Assembly (NCBI GenBank): GCA_021161495.1
Contig: JAGHAO010000155.1
Location: forward strand, 1 to 8,093
Reading direction: 5' to 3'
Length of the DNA stretch: 8,093 nucleotides
Source of the DNA: Caldisericaceae bacterium
Lineage (GTDB): Bacteria > Caldisericota > Caldisericia > Caldisericales > Caldisericaceae
Under the pieces are notes generated by a model. It was not told the origin of the DNA. It did not search any database and was given only the letters and a program-made list of their open reading frames with translations. This document shows positions 7,839-8,093 of the stretch, in pieces; the stretch's first letter is position 1; each line of letters begins with the position of its first letter. The translations under genes and the position numbers were made by a program.

Positions 7839-7944
7839 CCCACTTGGCGTAATGCGTGCCAAGGAAAAGAGCGCAAAAAACGCTCAAGGGTGACAAAAAG
7901 GATTCATTCTTGAGGAACGAACGAAGTGAGTGACGAAGAATCTC
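7811..7944. repeat. Structured hairpin cluster with an imperfect palindromic repeat
   Basis: This stretch is richer in G and C than its flanks and carries four short stems: TCTCG/CGAGA (7815-7838), CTTGGC/GCCAAG (7843-7863), GAGCG/CGCTC (7869-7885) and ATTCTT/AAGAAT (7906-7941). The last stem encloses TGAGGAACGA and a 24-base run with a four-base rhythm (7915-7938). It closely resembles a family of dispersed repeats in many bacterial genomes that read, in part, GAGGAACGAAGTGACGAAG. The rest looks like the body of the same or another dispersed element. The copy number elsewhere in the genome cannot be seen from this window. Confidence 0.6.
7865..7885 (-). terminator. Terminator-like hairpin overlapping a minus-strand stop
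   Basis: On the minus strand GAGCG (7885-7881) pairs with CGCTC (7873-7869) across a seven-base T-rich loop, and four T residues follow (7868-7865). The stem overlaps the TGA at 7886-7884 that closes the open minus frame from the right edge. This is the position of an intrinsic terminator for a leftward gene. The stem has only five pairs, so efficiency is uncertain. Confidence 0.4.
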
Positions 7945-8093
7945 TCTTTTATTGTGTCTTCCCTCGATTTAATTTCATCGGAATGGTTTTTTATCCTGTT
8001 TATCATAGTTATAATTACAACTATTTTTAAGAAAAAGATTAAAAGCAGAGCAGAGATTAATATTGGATCTTTTAAATTATATAGATATAAAGG
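7884..8093 (-). CDS. Possible C-terminal fragment of an unrecognised leftward gene
   Basis: The minus frame is open from the right edge to TGA at 7886-7884, giving 69 codons. It reads as a hydrophobic helix (ILISALLLIFFLKIVVIIT, about residues 11-29), then a charged tail, NRIKNHSDEIKSREDTIKER (32-51). The last 18 or so residues come from the dispersed repeat, so the coding end may have been replaced by it. A terminator-like hairpin follows immediately, and a leftward gene would make guaA convergent with it. I recognise no family. A plus-strand frame over the same bases (from about GTG 7954) also gives a helix with a basic tail, but it has no Shine-Dalgarno site. AT-rich DNA can give such helices by chance, so this call is tentative. 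Confidence 0.3.
   Translation of the reverse strand, partial: PLYLYNLKDPILISALLLIFFLKIVVIITMINRIKNHSDEIKSREDTIKERFFVTHFVRSSRMNPFCHP

Noticed and set aside
7811..7900. CRISPR array, tRNA, SRP RNA, hammerhead or c-di-GMP riboswitch in the hairpin cluster
   Set aside because: There are no regularly spaced direct repeats, no tRNA arm set and none of the conserved core sequences of those RNAs.
7954..8093. Plus-strand gene starting at GTG 7954 with one membrane helix
   Set aside because: It has no ribosome binding site, unlike the three complete genes here, and lies directly after the repeat. It is kept only as an alternative to the minus-strand frame.

Overview
The window is chromosomal DNA from an AT-rich bacterium. 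Codon usage is AT-leaning and Shine-Dalgarno sites are strong (GGAGGA, AAGGAGG). It holds four rightward genes and possibly the tail of a fifth, leftward gene. The gene content (HD-GYP sensor, MOFRL-type glycerate kinase, guaB-guaA) suits a deep-branching or thermophile-like anaerobe, but nothing here fixes the phylum. No mobile-element gene, CRISPR array, tRNA or rRNA is visible.

Layout: (1) Positions 2-2875 encode a large membrane-bound HD-GYP phosphodiesterase with several transmembrane helices, an extracytoplasmic Cache-type sensor, a GAF domain, a second GAF-like region and a complete HD-GYP domain. It runs off the left edge. (2) After a short gap with an extended -10 promoter, positions 2940-4289 encode a MOFRL-family glycerate 2-kinase. 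(3) A 338-base spacer (4290-4627) ends in a strong sigma70-like promoter, overlapped by a perfect 11-bp inverted repeat that looks like an operator. (4) guaB (IMP dehydrogenase) and guaA (GMP synthase) follow, 3 bases apart, as a clear two-gene operon carrying out IMP to XMP to GMP. (5) The last 442 bases hold a possible guaA terminator, a cluster of hairpins, a dispersed-type imperfect palindromic repeat, and an open frame on the minus strand that reaches the right edge. The layout suggests that guaBA converges on a leftward gene.

How they fit together: guaBA makes GMP. The HD-GYP protein probably hydrolyses cyclic di-GMP, which is made from GTP and yields pGpG or GMP on breakdown. The glycerate kinase feeds 2-phosphoglycerate into lower glycolysis. 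The three transcription units appear to be separately promoted, so a shared function is not shown.

Points most worth a second look: the palindrome over the guaBA promoter, a 15-bp in-frame tandem duplication in the GuaA linker, and the structured repeat cluster after guaA. I did not find a convincing wholly new system.
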